A stretch of DNA of 64,000 nt from an uncultured Clostridium sp. (GCA_947570695.1 CANOVB010000002.1:62001-126000), one strand, 5' to 3'; shown: positions 8,026 through 17,415, counted from the stretch's first letter. The notes: generated by a model not told the origin, from the sequence alone. Numbers and translations: made by a program.

Positions 8026-8706
8026 TTAGATTTTCCTTTCATCTGAAATTATTTTTCCATCATCTATCGCAATAACCCTATCTGCTGCCATAGCTATTTT
8101 TTCATCATGAGTTATCACAATTACAGTCTGATTATATTTTTCATTTGATAATCTTAAATAAGAAATAATTTCTTCTGAAGCTTTACTATCTAAATTTCCT
8201 GTAGGCTCATCAGCAAGCATAATCGCTGGATTATTAATAATTGCTCTTCCTATTGACACTCTTTGTTGTTGACCTCCTGATAATTCATTAGGTAAATGTT
8301 TTTTTCTGTCTTTTAAATTTAATGTATTTAGCAAGTCATCAAGCTTTCTTCTTTCTACAGTTTTACCATCTAATTCGCAAGGAAGTGTAATATTTTCTTC
8401 AACATTTAAAATTGGAATTAAATTATAGAATTGATAAATAATTCCTATATTTCTTCTTCTAAAAATTGCTAAATCATCATCTTTTAACTTATAAATATCT
8501 GTCTCTTTAATTCTAACATTTCCAGATGTTGGTTTATCAACCCCTCCTAATAAGTGAAGTAGAGTAGATTTACCACTACCACTTGCACCAACTATAGCAA
8601 CAAATTCTCCTTCATTAACTGAAAAAGATATTCCATCTACAGCATTAACAAGATTCTCTCCTTTTCCATAAGATTTTCTTAAATTTTCTACTCTTAAAAT
8701 TTCCAC
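8026..8706 (-). CDS. ABC transporter ATP-binding protein (LolD/MacB-like)
   Basis: A 226-aa ATPase with all motifs: Walker A GASGSGKST (~residues 40-48), Q-loop in IYQFYNL, signature LSGGQQQR (~142-149), Walker B IMLADEPTGNLD (~161-172) and H-loop VITHDE. It belongs to the LolD/MacB/BceA class that pairs with FtsX-type permeases. It starts at GTG behind GGGGGA and is translationally coupled to the permease (TAA, one base, ATG). A palindrome and spaced direct repeats upstream suggest a dedicated regulator. Confidence 0.92.
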   Translation of the reverse strand: MEILRVENLRKSYGKGENLVNAVDGISFSVNEGEFVAIVGASGSGKSTLLHLLGGVDKPTSGNVRIKETDIYKLKDDDLAIFRRRNIGIIYQFYNLIPILNVEENITLPCELDGKTVERRKLDDLLNTLNLKDRKKHLPNELSGGQQQRVSIGRAIINNPAIMLADEPTGNLDSKASEEIISYLRLSNEKYNQTVIVITHDEKIAMAADRVIAIDDGKIISDERKI

Positions 8707-8730
8707 TAAAAATCCCCCTTATGTGTAATT

Positions 8731-8818
8731 TTAAGAAATGTTTCTCATTTCTTAATTTGTCTTCATTTTAGCAATAAAATATTAATACTTTCTTAACACT
8801 AGATTAAAGTTTTCTTAA
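8731..8818 (-). promoter_or_regulatory. Palindrome and TTAAGAAA direct repeats upstream of the ABC genes
   Basis: A perfect 10-bp inverted repeat TTAAGAAATG (8731-8740) with CATTTCTTAA (8746-8755) sits ~25 bases before the GTG start. The half-site TTTCTTAA recurs at 8789-8796 and 8811-8818, 22 bases apart, in the same orientation. Two-helical-turn direct repeats are typical of OmpR-type response regulator sites. The regulator is not in the window. Confidence 0.4.
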
Positions 8819-8971
8819 TTTTATTTTCAGATTTTTTATCTAACTTTTCTATATAATGTTGTATTTTGAGGTCTTTAAAAGATATTTGTAATTTTTATAT
8901 AAAAATATTGTAATTAAAAATCATTTATGATATGATTTCTATAGAATTTTATTTGTACGAAGGAGGAAAAA

Positions 8972-9574
8972 ATGGAAAAAAAGGAAATAAGTACACGAAC
9001 TACTGTAAAAGCAATAATTACTGGCTTCGTATCTTACGGAATAATAGTAACATTTATTTGTTTACTTATAATAGCATTAGGCAATCAATTTTTAAGTAAC
9101 TATTCAGGAATTTCTGGTCAAGTTTTACATATCACTGTTCCATTAATTGCTATTATTTTTCTTTATTTTATTATTCGTGGAATCTGTAATTTAAGTACAT
9201 ATGATGTATTTAAAAAATGTAAAACAAATCCTGATAACTATAAAAAAATTATAAAATATCTTAATATATTTTTTATAGCTTGCATTGTATTGTCAATCAT
9301 ATTTTTCTTAAGTTTACTTTATTTAAATTTACAATATCAATTAAAATCGATTGATCTTGCAACATTTCAATATCAAACAATATTTTCAGAAGAACATACT
9401 ACTGAGCTAAAAAATGAAATGCTTAATGTATATAATGCTTCTAAAACAAACCTTATAACTTCAACAATTATATTAGAAATAGGATTTGCAATCTCATTCC
9501 TTTCTTTAATACCTTATCAAAGAAAGATGATTACTAAATATAATAAATTTGAAAAGAAAGAAGAAGCAAAATAA
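8972..9574 (+). CDS. Unknown four-helix membrane protein
   Basis: A 200-aa integral membrane protein that I do not recognise. Four hydrophobic segments lie at about residues 13-35, 48-66, 88-115 and 158-180. A soluble stretch of ~40 residues rich in polar residues (LATFQYQTIFSEEHTTELKNEM) separates the last two, and the C terminus is a charged KKEEAK tail. The start is firm: GAAGGAGGAAAAA precedes ATG 8972. It is divergent from the ABC transporter genes, separated by 265 bases, and ends at its own terminator. It may be functionally linked to the exporter because of the shared upstream region, but nothing in its sequence proves it. Confidence 0.7.
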   Translation: MEKKEISTRTTVKAIITGFVSYGIIVTFICLLIIALGNQFLSNYSGISGQVLHITVPLIAIIFLYFIIRGICNLSTYDVFKKCKTNPDNYKKIIKYLNIFFIACIVLSIIFFLSLLYLNLQYQLKSIDLATFQYQTIFSEEHTTELKNEMLNVYNASKTNLITSTIILEIGFAISFLSLIPYQRKMITKYNKFEKKEEAK

Positions 9575-9590
9575 TTTTTTTAAAACTTGA

Positions 9591-9616
9591 AAATACACCA
9601 TTTAATTGGTGTATTT
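9591..9616 (+). terminator. Rho-independent terminator of the membrane protein gene
   Basis: AAATACACCA (9591-9600) pairs perfectly with TGGTGTATTT (9607-9616) over a six-base loop, followed by TTTTATTT. Confidence 0.85.
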
Positions 9617-9842
9617 TTTATTTATAAGAAATTGTTTTGCAATTCATATAATATAAAGTTTTCTCAAAAATTTACATATGATTTTATAAAATAAAATCAG
9701 TACATAAAATCAAGGAACTCTTTTCAATTCGAATTAAAAATTCTTATAATTTTCTTTGATATGAATAATTTTTATATTATTTAATATAATTTATTTGAGC
9801 TTACATTTAAGCTTAAAATCTAATAAATAAAAGGATGTTTTT

Positions 9843-10580
9843 ATGGAAAATATTGGAATTATAAGTTTATATGGGCTTATTTTTGGTATGATTGGAACGA
9901 CTCTTGGTGGAATTATTGGAGCATTTTTGAATATAAAATCTAAAAAATTCCTAAGCTTTATTTTAGAATTTGCTGCAGGACTTATGACAGCAGTTATATG
10001 CTTTGATTTAATACCAGAAGCACTAAATATTACGGACATATCAAGATGTGTTTTAGGTATTTTTATAGGAATTATTACAATGATTCTTTGTGATAAATTT
10101 GTAAATAAATATTGTAAAAATAATTCATCTTTAAAAGAAAATCAAATGTTAAAAACTGGAATTATTATAGCAATCGGTTTAGCAGTTCATAACTTTCCAG
10201 AAGGATTAGCTATTGGTGCTGGATTTGAAGCTTCAAATAGTTTAGGATTTAAACTCGCAATAGCTATAGCCTTACACGATGTGCCAGAAGGAATTAGTAT
10301 TGCAGTACCTCTTAAAAATAGTGGTTCTTCTAAAAAAAGATGTATTATAATAACAACTCTTTCTGGTTTAACTACAGGACTTGGTGCTTTTTGCGGCGCT
10401 ATTTTCGGAAATATTGCTACAAGTTTAATTGGAATTTCATTAGCTTTTGCAGCTGGCGCAATGCTTTATATCGTCTCTTGTGAACTTATACCTGAATCTA
10501 AAACTTTGTATAAAGGCAGATTTGCTTCTCTTGGAAATATCTTTGGTATAATAATCGGAATACTTGCAGAAAGTTTATAA
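9843..10580 (+). CDS. ZIP-family metal transporter
   Basis: A 245-aa protein with eight predicted helices. The ZIP signature is complete: AVHNFPEGLAIGAGF (~residues 117-131) in helix IV and ALHDVPEGISIAVPL (~144-158) in helix V, which form the binuclear metal site. The rest is typical of ZupT/GufA-like ZIPs, which carry Zn2+, Mn2+ or Fe2+ into the cytoplasm. The start is ATG 9843 after AAAAGGATG. It is a single gene with a 268-base upstream region in which I see no convincing Zur/Fur palindrome. It converges on prfA across a long inverted repeat. Confidence 0.88.
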   Translation: MENIGIISLYGLIFGMIGTTLGGIIGAFLNIKSKKFLSFILEFAAGLMTAVICFDLIPEALNITDISRCVLGIFIGIITMILCDKFVNKYCKNNSSLKENQMLKTGIIIAIGLAVHNFPEGLAIGAGFEASNSLGFKLAIAIALHDVPEGISIAVPLKNSGSSKKRCIIITTLSGLTTGLGAFCGAIFGNIATSLIGISLAFAAGAMLYIVSCELIPESKTLYKGRFASLGNIFGIIIGILAESL

Positions 10581-10581
10581 A

Positions 10582-10675
10582 AAAAGATAGTATATTTTTA
10601 TTGAAATACACCCAAAAAGTTAGACACTTTTGTCTAATATCCAGAGCGAACTTCAATATTTTTATACTATCTTTT
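10582..10675. terminator. Large inverted repeat between ZIP gene and prfA; bidirectional terminator or MITE-like relic
   Basis: AAAAGATAGTATA (10582-10594) pairs with TATACTATCTTTT (10663-10675), TTGAA (10601-10605) with TTCAA (10652-10656), and at the tip TTAGACA (10620-10626) with TGTCTAA (10631-10637). It lies between convergent genes and can stop both. The tip (CCCAAAAAGTTAGACAC) looks like ends of some IS3-family elements, so this may be a tiny non-autonomous relic. Confidence 0.5.
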
Positions 10676-10681
10676 AAAGTT

Positions 10682-11743
10682 TTATTCATTATTTCCTTTT
10701 AGCTTTTCTGCTCTATCTGTAGCAATTAAGTTATCAATCATTTCATCCATATTTCCATTTAAGAAATCTTCCATTTGGAAAATACTAAATCCAATTCTAT
10801 GGTCTGTTATTCTTCCTTGAGGATAATTATATGTTCTTATTTTCTCACTTCTGTCTCCTGAACCTACTTGGCTTCTTCTTTCACTTGCAACTGCTTTTTC
10901 TTGTTTTTCTTTTTCGATTGTATATATTCTTGAACGAAGTAATCTCATTGCGTATTCTCTATTTTGAACTTGTGATCTTTCTGTTTGGCATTCTGCTACT
11001 ATTCCTGTTGGTTCATGTATAAGTCTTACTGCAGATGATGTTTTATTAACGTGTTGACCACCAGCACCTGACGCTCTGTAAACTTCCATTCTAATATCTG
11101 CTGGATTTATATCTACTTCAACTTCTTCTACTTCTGGTAAAACAGCCACTGTAGCTGTTGATGTATGAATTCTTCCACTACTTTCTGTATCTGGAACTCT
11201 TTGTACTCTGTGTACTCCACTTTCAAACTTAAATCTACTATATGCTCCTTTTCCAGTTATCATAAATGATATTTCTTTATAACCACCAATTCCCGTTTCA
11301 TTTTCATTTATAACTTGAATTTGGAAATGTTTTCTTTCTGCATACATAGAATACATTCTAAATAATACTCCTGCAAAAAGTGCTGCTTCTTCTCCTCCAG
11401 CTCCTGCTCTTATTTCACAAATAACGTTATTGTCATCATTTGGATCTTTTGGAATTAAAAGAATTTTTAATTCCTCTTCTATTTTAGGTAATTTTTCTTT
11501 TGCTTCTAGCATTTCACTTTCAGCAAGTTCTTTCATTTCTGGATCATCAAGCATTTCTTTTGCTTCTTCTAAATCTTTAGAAACTGTTTTATATTCTCTA
11601 TATTTGAAAACAACTTCTTCTAAATCACTATGTTCTTTCATTAGTTGTTTCCATTCATTTTGTCTTGAAATTACTTCTGGATCACTAATTAATCCATTTA
11701 ATTCCTCATATCTTTTCTCTACATCTTCTAATCTTTGAAACAT
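10682..11743 (-). CDS. prfA: Peptide chain release factor 1
   Basis: A 353-aa class-I release factor. It carries the GGQ motif in [17 protein letters not shown] (~residues 222-238), which triggers peptidyl-tRNA hydrolysis, and the PxT codon-recognition element as PDT in [19 protein letters not shown] (~180), so it is RF1 (UAA/UAG) rather than RF2 (which has SPF). Length is normal for the family. It starts at ATG with AAGGAAGAGG and seems monocistronic; prmC, often next to prfA, is not adjacent here. Confidence 0.97.
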   Translation of the reverse strand: MFQRLEDVEKRYEELNGLISDPEVISRQNEWKQLMKEHSDLEEVVFKYREYKTVSKDLEEAKEMLDDPEMKELAESEMLEAKEKLPKIEEELKILLIPKDPNDDNNVICEIRAGAGGEEAALFAGVLFRMYSMYAERKHFQIQVINENETGIGGYKEISFMITGKGAYSRFKFESGVHRVQRVPDTESSGRIHTSTATVAVLPEVEEVEVDINPADIRMEVYRASGAGGQHVNKTSSAVRLIHEPTGIVAECQTERSQVQNREYAMRLLRSRIYTIEKEKQEKAVASERRSQVGSGDRSEKIRTYNYPQGRITDHRIGFSIFQMEDFLNGNMDEMIDNLIATDRAEKLKGNNE

Positions 11744-11866
11744 AAAAACCTCTTCCTTTTTAATTTATATATATTTAAATTATATAGCATAAGTTAATCT
11801 GTTTTATAAGTCTTTTTAATAAATTATATATTATTAATTAGCTTAATTATTATAACTCAAATTTAC

Positions 11867-13723
11867 TTATTTTTCAAGGTTTATTAAATTATATTCTATA
11901 TTTAGTTTCTCTAAAATTTGTATTTCTCTATTTGAACATGTAAATATTATTATTTGATTATTTGAAAAATTGCTTTTTATGTATTTAAGTATATTAGAAA
12001 GTCTTTCATCATCAAAATATGCAAATGCTTCATCTAGTATTATTGGCATAGTTTCTGTGGAAATCTCTTCTAATGCACTTAGTCTTAATGATAAATACAT
12101 TTGATCTATTGTTCCTATACTTAATCTTGAAACTGGTATATAATTTCCATTTTCAAGTTCAACTGTTAAGTCTTCATTATCATTTAAAACAATATTTGTA
12201 TATCTGTTACTAGATATTCTAGAAATAATATCACATAAATTTTTAGTAAATTTAGGACTAATATTTTCTTTTACTTGCATATAAGCATTTTCTAAGCACT
12301 CTTTTGCTATATTATATGAATTATTTAAACTAATTAGTTCCTCTCTTTCTTCTTCTGCATCTTGCAATTCCTCTTCTATTTTTGATAAGTTATCTAGCTT
12401 GCTTACTATATCTCTATTACTGCTTTCCATTGTTTGCAATCTAAATTTTAATGTATTTATTCTACTCTCCTTCATATCTATTTCTTTTACTATATCTTCA
12501 TCTGTTTGGCTTAATGTTTCTTCAATATAACCTATGTCTATATTTCCCATATACTTACTTATAAGTTCTTGTCTTTCCTTTTCTATTTCTTGTCTTAATC
12601 TTTCAGATTTATCTTCTATTACACTTTGCTGTTCTTCTTTATTTTTACGTAATAAATCTATTTGACTTATAATCTTAAATTCATCTTCTCCTGAATTTTC
12701 TTTTCTTTTTTGAATAATTATCTTAATTCCAATTAGCACTACTGGTATTAAGCTTGTAAAAGCTATTGGATTTAAATTGCTTAAAATAATTATTGCTATT
12801 GCTGTTATTACAAATATTATTAAAGCAATATAATAACCTTTTAAACTATTCCCTTCGGCTGAATCATCTTCTAATATTTTATTATTTAATTCTTCAATTT
12901 TTTTATTATATTCATCTTCTAATTTCTTGCTAACTGTTATTTCTACACTCTTTAATTTATTACAATCTTGCTTTATTTTAACTTCTTTTAAAAACTCTTT
13001 TTTTATTTCTTCGTCTTTTAATTCTAGTTTTAATGATTCCCTTTCTGATGAATTATCATATATGCTTTCCTTATATATTTCTAATTCACTTTTTTCTTGT
13101 ATTAATTTATTAATCTTGTTTTCAACTATATTTATAGGTCTTTGTGAAGTTCTTTCTGTTCCTACTTCTTCATTCTGACTTTTGTTTATTCTTTCTAAAG
13201 ATTTTTTATATGATATATTATCATCTCCAGAAGATATTAAATTACTTATTTTTTGAACTATACTTGCTTGACTAGATTTACTAAGCTTTATACCCTCTTG
13301 TTCTGTTATTGCTGTACTATAAAAAGTTTCTTCATCAATTCCAGTTTGCTGCATAAAAAATTCTATCCCTTTGGTTTTGTCTATATTAAATTTTTTTGAT
13401 ATATCTTCTTTCTGTGAATTATATATTAATGGATTTTTCTTTTTAAATTCTCTAAAAACTTCAAAATTCTCGCCATTATCTAATGTATAATCAATTTTTC
13501 CTGAAAATTCTTCTATATTCCATGGCTTATATTTATCAAAATCAGATATTTCTTTTCCATTTTTATTTTTTGAGGCACCATAAAACATTGATGAAATAAA
13601 TTTTAACATACTTGACTTTCCTGATTCATTCTCACCATAGATTATATTTATCCCATCTTTTAATTCTACTTGTTTATTTTTTAATTTTCCAAAACCATTT
13701 ACTTTAAAACTGTTTATTTTCAA
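11867..13723 (-). CDS. YhaN-like SMC/Rad50-type AAA ATPase with membrane segment
   Basis: A 618-aa ABC-type ATPase split by coiled coils. Walker A is GENESGKSS (~residues 30-38); the C terminus carries the signature SRLSIGTIDQMYLSLRLSA (~525-543) and Walker B MPIILDEAFAYFD (~552-564). The middle holds coiled coils and two adjacent hydrophobic stretches (~residues 298-340: YYIALIIFVITAIAIIILS and a second), as in YhaN-like proteins, which are longer. The start is TTG 13723 behind AAAGAGGTGATAAC, 13 bases after the nuclease stop. With the SbcD-like partner it probably forms a DNA end- or hairpin-processing complex near the membrane. The function is inferred from family. Confidence 0.82.
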   Translation of the reverse strand: MKINSFKVNGFGKLKNKQVELKDGINIIYGENESGKSSMLKFISSMFYGASKNKNGKEISDFDKYKPWNIEEFSGKIDYTLDNGENFEVFREFKKKNPLIYNSQKEDISKKFNIDKTKGIEFFMQQTGIDEETFYSTAITEQEGIKLSKSSQASIVQKISNLISSGDDNISYKKSLERINKSQNEEVGTERTSQRPINIVENKINKLIQEKSELEIYKESIYDNSSERESLKLELKDEEIKKEFLKEVKIKQDCNKLKSVEITVSKKLEDEYNKKIEELNNKILEDDSAEGNSLKGYYIALIIFVITAIAIIILSNLNPIAFTSLIPVVLIGIKIIIQKRKENSGEDEFKIISQIDLLRKNKEEQQSVIEDKSERLRQEIEKERQELISKYMGNIDIGYIEETLSQTDEDIVKEIDMKESRINTLKFRLQTMESSNRDIVSKLDNLSKIEEELQDAEEEREELISLNNSYNIAKECLENAYMQVKENISPKFTKNLCDIISRISSNRYTNIVLNDNEDLTVELENGNYIPVSRLSIGTIDQMYLSLRLSALEEISTETMPIILDEAFAYFDDERLSNILKYIKSNFSNNQIIIFTCSNREIQILEKLNIEYNLINLEK

Positions 13724-13736
13724 GTTATCACCTCTT

Positions 13737-14810
13737 TTACATTACCTCTAGTCCAATCTCTATTGCCTTTTGAAATTCCTCTTTTGTACATAACCTTGCT
13801 TCATATTTTGCTAAAACTTCACGTACAAAAATCCCTTTAAGATTATTTTGTTTTGATAGCCATTCTATATCATAATTAAGTCTTGTACAATCTTTTATTT
13901 TTATTATGTTATCTTTTGATATTATTCTTACAAGTTCTCTTGTATTTATTTCAAAATTTCTTTTTCCTTCTAAAATAATTTTATACATATTCATTTCATT
14001 TAAGTTTAGTTCTAATATTTTCTCTATCAAATCTTCTTTGGATAATAGCTCATCTACACTTAATTCAATCTCTTCAAACTTTCTATCATCTAACCTTATA
14101 AACGCATACTCAAAATTTTCTTTTGTTAATTCTCCTACTATCATTCCATGTTCTCCAAGTTCGTCAAATCCCAATGAAATAGTTGAACCTGGATAAAATA
14201 TTTTATTTTTATTTTCTAAATTATTTTTATGAACATGACCAAGTGCAATATAATCAAATCCTAGTAAACTTAATTTACTCTCTAATATTGGATTATAAGA
14301 AAGTCCTTCACTATCTTTTGAACCGTCTAAATCACAATGTGATATAAGTATATTGGGTTTGTTTGAATATGGCAATTTAATATTTTCAAGTGGAGAATCT
14401 TGCATATAAAATTCTGTAAATGCCATTCCATAAATATTTACATTGTCATCTTCATATCTTTCTACTTGTGAATTATGAAAAATATTTACATTGTCTCCAA
14501 AATTATATGTATTGTAGTATGAATTTTGTAAAAATGGATCATGATTTCCAGGAGTTATAAAAATTTTAGTATTAGGGATTTCTTTAAATTGCCTTGATAT
14601 ATACTCTATTGTAGATTTTTTTACATATTCTTGCTCATATAAATCACCAGCTATAAAAAAATATTCTATTTCATTTTCTTTTATAAAATCTATTATTTTT
14701 TTAAATACATTCCTTTGCTCTAATCTTCTTTTATCTCCTAAATTTTCTTTAGAATTTAAAGAAGTAAATGGAGCATCAAAATGCATGTCTGCTATATGTA
14801 CAAACTTCAT
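13737..14810 (-). CDS. YhaO-like metallophosphoesterase/exonuclease (SbcD/Mre11 family)
   Basis: A 357-aa calcineurin-like phosphoesterase. The five metal motifs are visible: HIADMHFD (~residues 4-11), AGDLYEQ (~54-60), TPGNHDPF (~86-93), ISHCDLDG (~158) and ALGHVHKN (~190-197). These are the Mre11/SbcD set that cuts DNA using two metal ions. It starts at ATG behind AGAGAGGAT and is followed closely by the YhaN-like ATPase. This pair corresponds to SbcCD in general plan. It has its own promoter. Confidence 0.87.
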   Translation of the reverse strand: MKFVHIADMHFDAPFTSLNSKENLGDKRRLEQRNVFKKIIDFIKENEIEYFFIAGDLYEQEYVKKSTIEYISRQFKEIPNTKIFITPGNHDPFLQNSYYNTYNFGDNVNIFHNSQVERYEDDNVNIYGMAFTEFYMQDSPLENIKLPYSNKPNILISHCDLDGSKDSEGLSYNPILESKLSLLGFDYIALGHVHKNNLENKNKIFYPGSTISLGFDELGEHGMIVGELTKENFEYAFIRLDDRKFEEIELSVDELLSKEDLIEKILELNLNEMNMYKIILEGKRNFEINTRELVRIISKDNIIKIKDCTRLNYDIEWLSKQNNLKGIFVREVLAKYEARLCTKEEFQKAIEIGLEVM

Positions 14811-14867
14811 TTTATCCTCTCTTATTTCTATAAGTATTATTAATTTGCATTTTTTACTAGTTTTATA

Positions 14868-14896
14868 ATTTTATCATATCATAAATTTATAGTCAA
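14868..14896 (-). promoter_or_regulatory. Sigma-A promoter of the YhaO/YhaN-like operon
   Basis: TTGACT (14891-14896) and TAAAAT (14868-14873) on the minus strand with a 17-base spacer, about 58 bases before the start codon. Confidence 0.65.
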
Positions 14897-14933
14897 TATT
14901 TTTAAAACATCTGTTCTTTGCTTTTTTATAAAA

Positions 14934-14960
14934 AGCAAGCATATCTTCGACATGCCTGCT
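14934..14960 (-). terminator. Terminator of the VirD4 operon
   Basis: On the minus strand AGCAGGCAT pairs with ATGCTTGCT (one G-U) and is followed by TTTTTATAAAAAA. It sits 15 bases past the VirD4 stop codon. Confidence 0.75.
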
Positions 14961-14974
14961 CAATTAAAATTTTA

Positions 14975-16516
14975 TTAATCTTCTTGGTCTATTGAACCAA
15001 ATAATTCATCAAATTTAGCTTCTAGCTCTTTTTGAATATCTACTAACTCTGCTTGCCTTTTTTCCTCTTCTATTTTCTGTTCAGGAGTAAGTGCTGCAGC
15101 AGCTTTAGCCACTGGTTTATTTTCTGCAACTGGTTTTACTTCTTCTGCATCATCTGCAAATAAATCATCTAATGATTCAAGTGAAGCAGAATTGCCCCCA
15201 CCATTGGAACCATTTGCATCATCTTGACCCTCAACATATGGGTTATATGGATTATATTTTCTCCATACTCCTCTTTCTAAATGTACATCATTATGATCTG
15301 CTTTATATCTTGTAACTAATTTTCCCTCTGGATATTTAAAGTAATAATATTTATTAGCTTTAACTGGTTTTATACCTTTTTCATAAATAATACAAAGGTC
15401 ATTGTCCATTCTTCGTAATTCGTCTGCTGTCATAAGTGCTCTTCCCATTACTTGATCTGATTCGCTCTTACCCTGCTTCCAGTCTTCTCTATCTTTATTA
15501 ACAGAAATATTGTCTCTTGTTATTGTTTTTTCTCCTAAAGCCTTTGAAAAATACTCAACTGTTTTTTGTGAGTTAGAACCTAAAAAAAGGTGAGTATCAC
15601 AGTTACCTATAATTGTTTCATAAGCTTCTTTATAAACTGCTTCTAATTGATCTAAGTTCTGCAGAATAACACTAAATGATATTTTTCTACTTCTTGAAGT
15701 TGATATTTTTTTATCAAAATCAGGTATTTGACCAATATTAGCAAACTCATCTAGTATAAAATATGTAGGAATTGGTAGTTCTCCTCCACTAACATCTGCA
15801 AAATCATATAATTGTTGTATCATTTGTGAGAAGAATATTGTAAGTAAGAAATCATAAGCTGTATGTGTATCTGATGATATAACATATACTGCTGTTTTCT
15901 TTCTTCCTATATCTGTAAAATCTATTGTATTTGTTGATGTTACTTCTGCAATTTCTCTTGAATCGAACTTTCCAAGTTTAGATTGCAATGTTCCTAAAAC
16001 TGAACCAAAAGTTTTTTCTGGTAACATCTCTATATTTTTATAATACATTCTTGCTGGATGATCAAATGGTAATTGATTCATTAAATTTGTAAGTAAATTG
16101 TCTCCACCACTACTATTTGCTGTTCTTACAAGTTCTGAACAACTTGATAAACTTTGTTCTTCTGGTGGTCTTACTGCTTTTAGATAATAAATTAATGCTT
16201 TCATTAACATTTCAGCCATATCATCCCAGAATGGGTCTGAACTTTTTCCTTCACCTTGACCTTTTACTATTGTATTTGCAATAATATCAACATCAATTTC
16301 ATTATTTATATGATGTAATGGATTGTATCCATCACTATTTTGAGGATGTACTAAATTTAATACTTTTATTTCATATCCTTTTGCTTTAAAATACCCTGCT
16401 GTTTTATCATATAATTCACCTTTAGGATCTGTAAATACATAAGAACCTAATAATTGTAAAGCATTTGGGATAACGTAAGATGCAGATTTACCAGCACCAG
16501 AACCTCCGTACAACAA
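14975..16516 (-). CDS. VirD4/TraG type IV coupling ATPase, C-terminal part after frameshift
   Basis: About 512 aa forming the ATPase domain of a VirD4/TraG coupling protein. Walker A is GGSGAGKSA at the very start; then DPKGELYDKTAGYFKAKGYEI, PFWDDMAEMLMKALIYYL, and Walker B FILDEFANIGQIPDFDKK (~residues 245-262), all hallmarks of TraG/VirD4. The C terminus is a low-complexity acidic and Ala/Lys-rich tail. There is no ribosome site before the TTG that opens this frame. The upstream frame (16488-17006) encodes the missing membrane domain and reaches the same spot, so the two are one gene of ~675 codons broken by a single-base shift near 16507-16521. Such ATPases pump DNA or protein through type IV secretion channels, yet no relaxase or other T4SS gene is present here. 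Confidence 0.85.
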   Translation of the reverse strand: MLYGGSGAGKSASYVIPNALQLLGSYVFTDPKGELYDKTAGYFKAKGYEIKVLNLVHPQNSDGYNPLHHINNEIDVDIIANTIVKGQGEGKSSDPFWDDMAEMLMKALIYYLKAVRPPEEQSLSSCSELVRTANSSGGDNLLTNLMNQLPFDHPARMYYKNIEMLPEKTFGSVLGTLQSKLGKFDSREIAEVTSTNTIDFTDIGRKKTAVYVISSDTHTAYDFLLTIFFSQMIQQLYDFADVSGGELPIPTYFILDEFANIGQIPDFDKKISTSRSRKISFSVILQNLDQLEAVYKEAYETIIGNCDTHLFLGSNSQKTVEYFSKALGEKTITRDNISVNKDREDWKQGKSESDQVMGRALMTADELRRMDNDLCIIYEKGIKPVKANKYYYFKYPEGKLVTRYKADHNDVHLERGVWRKYNPYNPYVEGQDDANGSNGGGNSASLESLDDLFADDAEEVKPVAENKPVAKAAAALTPEQKIEEEKRQAELVDIQKELEAKFDELFGSIDQED

Positions 16517-17006
16517 GTACGTTTACGTTACCACGTTTATCAACTGGTAGGTAATTTTTCTCTGCTAAAACTATACCTTTGTTTCTGCTTAATACTCTAT
16601 ATTGTTCTCCATTTTCACTCCAATCACTTGAACCGTTTTCAATATCTTCATATTCATGTCTTGGAAATGCTTTTACAATTCCTATTGATGCGAAAAACGC
16701 ATATACAACAAATGTAAATTTTAACATACTTACAAATGTACTAAAATACATTTCTGTAAAACATTTACCAAACTGTGCAAGTGGAGATGTGATTCCTAAA
16801 CTTATTTGTGTAAAAAATACTCTCCAAAGGTCTGCGTCAAACGGATTAACAGTAAAAGTTGTTCCAGAAACAAATTCAGCATCTTTTATAGCTGTACATA
16901 ATGGTGCGACTAGCCATACAACTATAATAAGTGCTAAAATTGTATATACTATTAACTTTGTTTTTATTTTTCTAATTGCTGATCTTAACTTCTCAAAAAA
17001 TCCCAT
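16488..17006 (-). CDS. VirD4/TraG coupling protein, N-terminal membrane part before frameshift
   Basis: This 172-aa frame carries the N-terminal part of the VirD4-like protein: a basic start, one helix at ~residues 16-38 (LIVYTILALIIVVWLVAPL), an extracytoplasmic loop, a second helix at ~90-112, then a cytoplasmic lead-in ending DKRGNVNVL at residue ~164. At that point the next in-family residues (YGGSGAGKS) continue in another frame, and this frame ends eight residues later. Start at ATG with AAAGGTG. Two explanations are open: a real inactivating mutation or an assembly error; programmed shifting is less likely because the family normally has one frame. Confidence 0.78.
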   Translation of the reverse strand: MGFFEKLRSAIRKIKTKLIVYTILALIIVVWLVAPLCTAIKDAEFVSGTTFTVNPFDADLWRVFFTQISLGITSPLAQFGKCFTEMYFSTFVSMLKFTFVVYAFFASIGIVKAFPRHEYEDIENGSSDWSENGEQYRVLSRNKGIVLAEKNYLPVDKRGNVNVLVVRRFWCW

Positions 17007-17038
17007 ACTTTTTTCACCTTTTCTTAAGTAATAGTTTT

Positions 17039-17380
17039 CTAGTCATCTAAAGACATATCTGGTCCTTCTGTTTGTTTTTCTTCTTTAACTTTTCCTTTTA
17101 CCTTAACTTTAGGGCCATTTACTATCTCTGGAATTAATGGTCTAAATGCTAAAATAGCTGTTGCGCCAACTTTTGTATATTCTCCTGCTTTTTTAGTTCC
17201 ATCTGAACTTGCTGAAGTATTAGAGGAATCAGCTGTTTGTACTTTATCATAAGAAAATTCTGCTTGCATAGCCTCTAATTTAAAGTTGTATCCAGCTTCC
17301 TCTATTCTTTTTTGAATATCTTCGCTATTTTCTATAACATTCATACTACGACCATTTGGTCTTGTAGTTTTATTATCCAT
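17039..17380 (-). CDS. Unknown small protein in the VirD4 operon
   Basis: A 113-aa protein that I do not recognise. It has a polar helical N-terminal half (EDIQKRIEEAGYNFKLEAMQAEF), a Ser/Thr/Asp-rich low-complexity middle (SSNTSASSDGTKKAGEY), a short hydrophobic stretch (GATAILAFRPLIPEIV) and a charged Lys/Glu tail ending DMSLDD. There is no signal peptide or clear domain. It starts at ATG behind AAAGGAG, 32 bases before the VirD4 gene and 35 after its upstream neighbour, so all three are in one operon. It could be an adaptor or substrate of the coupling ATPase; this is only a guess from position. Confidence 0.6.
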   Translation of the reverse strand: MDNKTTRPNGRSMNVIENSEDIQKRIEEAGYNFKLEAMQAEFSYDKVQTADSSNTSASSDGTKKAGEYTKVGATAILAFRPLIPEIVNGPKVKVKGKVKEEKQTEGPDMSLDD

Positions 17381-17415
17381 AATTAATGTACTCTCCTTTC
17401 GGCTCTCTAATCTTT

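Noticed and set aside
10880..11200. Reading prfA as RF2 or as a rescue factor
   Set aside because: The codon-recognition element is PxT, not SPF, and length and GGQ context fit RF1.
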